A stretch of DNA of 64,000 nucleotides, from NCBI RefSeq assembly GCF_963675165.1, contig NC_087378.1:5575205-5639204 (forward strand), given 5' to 3'. How positions within the stretch are numbered: position 1 is the stretch's first letter; each line of letters starts with the position of its first letter. Below, piece after piece: positions 62,031-64,000 of this stretch. The notes beneath the pieces were generated by a model that did not search any database, was not told the origin of the DNA, and was given only the letters and a program-made list of their open reading frames with translations. The stretch comes from Halichondria panicea. Taxonomy: Eukaryota; Porifera; Demospongiae; Suberitida; Halichondriidae. Position numbers and translations under genes: made by a program.

Positions 62031-62517
62031 TGCTCAGACTAGCAATACATAGGTAGTTTTTTAAAAAGGGGGGGCTTCAGCCCCTCAAAATCACCCCTGG
62101 ATCCGCCCCTGCCTCAAGAGCACAGTTTGCTACAAACTATTAATATCTTTACTGACATTTTGAGTGCACACACCCCTTTTTGCTCATTACACGCCCCTTT
62201 TTAGCAACTCGCCTCATACAACGGAAGTGCTGTGTGTTGCCTCCCTTTCTTTCGTGTATCTATGCTTTAATTAACTAGTTATTGACTGGTTGACTAGTAA
62301 TTATGGCTTATAACCAACCAATGCCGAGGGCGTAGTTATAAACCAGTACCAGTCAACAACTGATTTATTTACTGCAAAAACAGCAAAACAGTCATTTGAA
62401 CATCAATGGAGACAGTCAAGCTTGCTCTCACAGCCACTTTGTGCCTCAGAATATGCAGTTAGAACAGTTACAACTGTCAAGTATGAGAGCTAGCTACTTC
62501 TAAGTTCTCCAAGCAGC

Positions 62518-62575
62518 TAGCCTCGAGACCAGGCCGATTAAAATACGTATTTTAATCGGCCTGGATTCGAGGCTA
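62518..62575. mobile_element. 58-bp palindromic MITE of the same TIR family
   Basis: An almost pure inverted repeat, TAGCCTCGAGACCAGGCCG to its complement, centred on ACGT. Flanked by CCAAGCAGC on both sides (62509-62517, 62576-62584). A minimal element consisting only of termini. Confidence 0.8.
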
Positions 62576-62584
62576 CCAAGCAGC

Positions 62585-64000
62585 TAGCAAGGTTCTACTG
62601 GAAGCCATAAACTACCAGACCCGCCCACCAATATCAGCAGGTTTTCAATTTGCATTGCACAAGAGTCTACTGCACTGTACTCCTCTAGCTCTACCTCTGA
62701 GCCACAGCCTTGACTAGAAACACAGAGCAAGGATTGAACTGCAGTGTTTCAAGCCTCATGAACATGTAATAAGTAGCTTAGACTAGACTAGTCTGGCCAC
62801 GCCCTCCCATACTTCGTATATGCAAAGAGGCTGGAAATCGAGACTAGACTAGACTGCTAGCTAGCTCAGGTCAATATGACAATAGCACAAAACGTAGTCT
62901 ACAAAACTTTTTGTGTGCTGTATTGCTATTTTACTGTGTACAAATTGTCAAGATGATTCAAAAGTTGAATAGTGCTTGTAGGAAGTAAAAATATGAGCCA
63001 TATTCCAATGGCTCATATTCACTGGAAATCACCTAGGATATAGATAGGAGTGAATCAGTAAATAAATCTAGTTATTTACTGATTCAGTCCGTATCCTAGG
63101 TGATGTCCAGTAATTATATTATATAATTACTTCCCCCAGGCACTATGTTATAGATAGTACATGGGCATGAGGTATCTATGTGTTATAGTGTCCCATATCA
63201 CGAGGGCTTTGCCCGAGGGATGAGGGACACTATAACCGAATGCACATGTGCTAACTGATTTAGATCCCACTTTTCATTGGCTGCCTCTGGCAAGAAGTGT
63301 ATCTATAAAAGCAGCAAGCCTTAGCAACAGCTTTATTTTTGAAAATGTCCTGTTCTGACAAGCTAGTCTAGATGATTTCTGCTAAAAAAACCTTTGCATT
63401 GGCCTTGCTTCAACATTGGAATGGACAAACTAGTGACTCCACCTTGTGCAGGAAGCGCTCTTCAACAAATGAGCCCAGCCTCCTCTTTCCTGCACTCAAG
63501 CCCCACCCAGGTCAAGCTTCTCAGTAAACTGTTCTGATATGTACTAGCAATTGCAAGGAACAGCTTGCAGCAATGCTACAGTGCACTATCGTTCCCAAAA
63601 AGACACAGGAGTCTACTGAAGGAAACATGGCTGCAGGATAGAAACAGAAGTCAGGAGGACGAAGTTGACAAATGCTACAAGTTGAAGACATGCTTTCATC
63701 ATAGATAGTGCTTTCATGCTTGTGACAATGGACCCAGAACTGTTAAAATCATTGGCTCTTAGTGTTCCTCGTAGAGACAAGAAAAGATACTGGTGAACCC
63801 TACCATCAACCCAGCAAACGCTATAGAAACTGGTAGTGAAAAAACTGAACAGCCATAGCTAATTATCATGCAGCTACAGCTTTATTATCATTTCTGTTCA
63901 TTCAAAAATTGTACTTGTACTTTATACCCTCAAGCTTATAATTCCCTGGGAAATTATGAGACTATGGCTCATAATTCCCTGCTAAACACACACAAGTGGG
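62585..64000. other. right-hand intergenic stretch, repeats only
   Basis: No gene recognised. Hairpins: 63018-63112 (ATCACCTAGGATA..TATCCTAGGTGAT around a CAGTAAATAA stem) and 63188-63235 (TTATAGTGTCCC..GGGACACTATAA). 62800-62866 is a TAGTC..GACTA element-like unit. A 52-codon ORF from 63371 is too short to call. Confidence 0.45.

Noticed and set aside
63371-63529. 52-codon ORF at the right edge
   Set aside because: Short, no domain, in repeat-rich sequence; equally likely by chance.
1-64000. CRISPR arrays, bacterial operons, prophage
   Set aside because: The window is intron-rich animal DNA; the tandem repeats present lack spacer structure.

Overview
Eukaryotic, animal-type nuclear DNA. 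Seven multi-exon or candidate genes carry canonical GT..AG introns, from 47 nt to about 10.7 kb. The sequence is AT-rich, looks CpG-poor outside repeats, and is saturated with small inverted-repeat transposons (MITEs). The conserved proteins are metazoan: RRP12, MAK16, the ATP-synthase subunit DAPIT/ATP5MK, SEC23IP and EXOC6/Sec15. A large GGAI/FxxN beta-helix membrane protein of the chlamydial-Pmp-like type also fits a non-bilaterian animal, most likely a sponge. That taxonomic call is inference; no species is claimed.

Layout. (1) 1-4706 (+): the last ten visible exons of RRP12, meeting MAK16 tail to tail with 138 bp between stop codons. (2) 4845-18406 (-): MAK16 in 11 exons. Its 10.7 kb ninth intron holds a same-strand gene (7499-12382) for a ~1600-residue Pmp-like multipass membrane protein, broken by two frameshifts and one stop as sequenced. 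(3) 18724-22659 (+): ATP5MK in two exons, divergent from MAK16 across 317 bp, with an intron full of nested transposons. (4) 23593-24216 (-): a doubtful two-exon small gene. (5) 24953-35687 (+): SEC23IP in 18 exons, complete, 1044 residues. (6) 37108-55570 (-): EXOC6 in 23 exons (805 residues with the family-like last exon) plus a second phase-compatible last exon (820 residues). (7) 55571-64000: no conventional gene, but transposons, including two related 1.4-1.6 kb elements with long terminal inverted repeats and 9-bp target duplications. One carries pieces of a ZAD-like zinc-finger gene and an intron-containing RecQ helicase gene; the other carries a decayed relative.

Functional grouping. 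RRP12 and MAK16 both act in ribosome biogenesis; SEC23IP and EXOC6 both act in secretory traffic. No operon logic applies. Exon joins below were made by eye from splice sites, reading phase and protein-family similarity; every join for MAK16, ATP5MK, SEC23IP and EXOC6 closes in phase.

The most unusual material is a Mutator-like set of TAG...CTA-ended transposons with 9-bp duplications that seems to have captured host gene fragments, alternative last exons in EXOC6, and the nested Pmp-like gene. Several further inverted-repeat families (5-bp and 7/8-bp duplications, or none visible) and one tRNA-headed SINE complete the repeat landscape.
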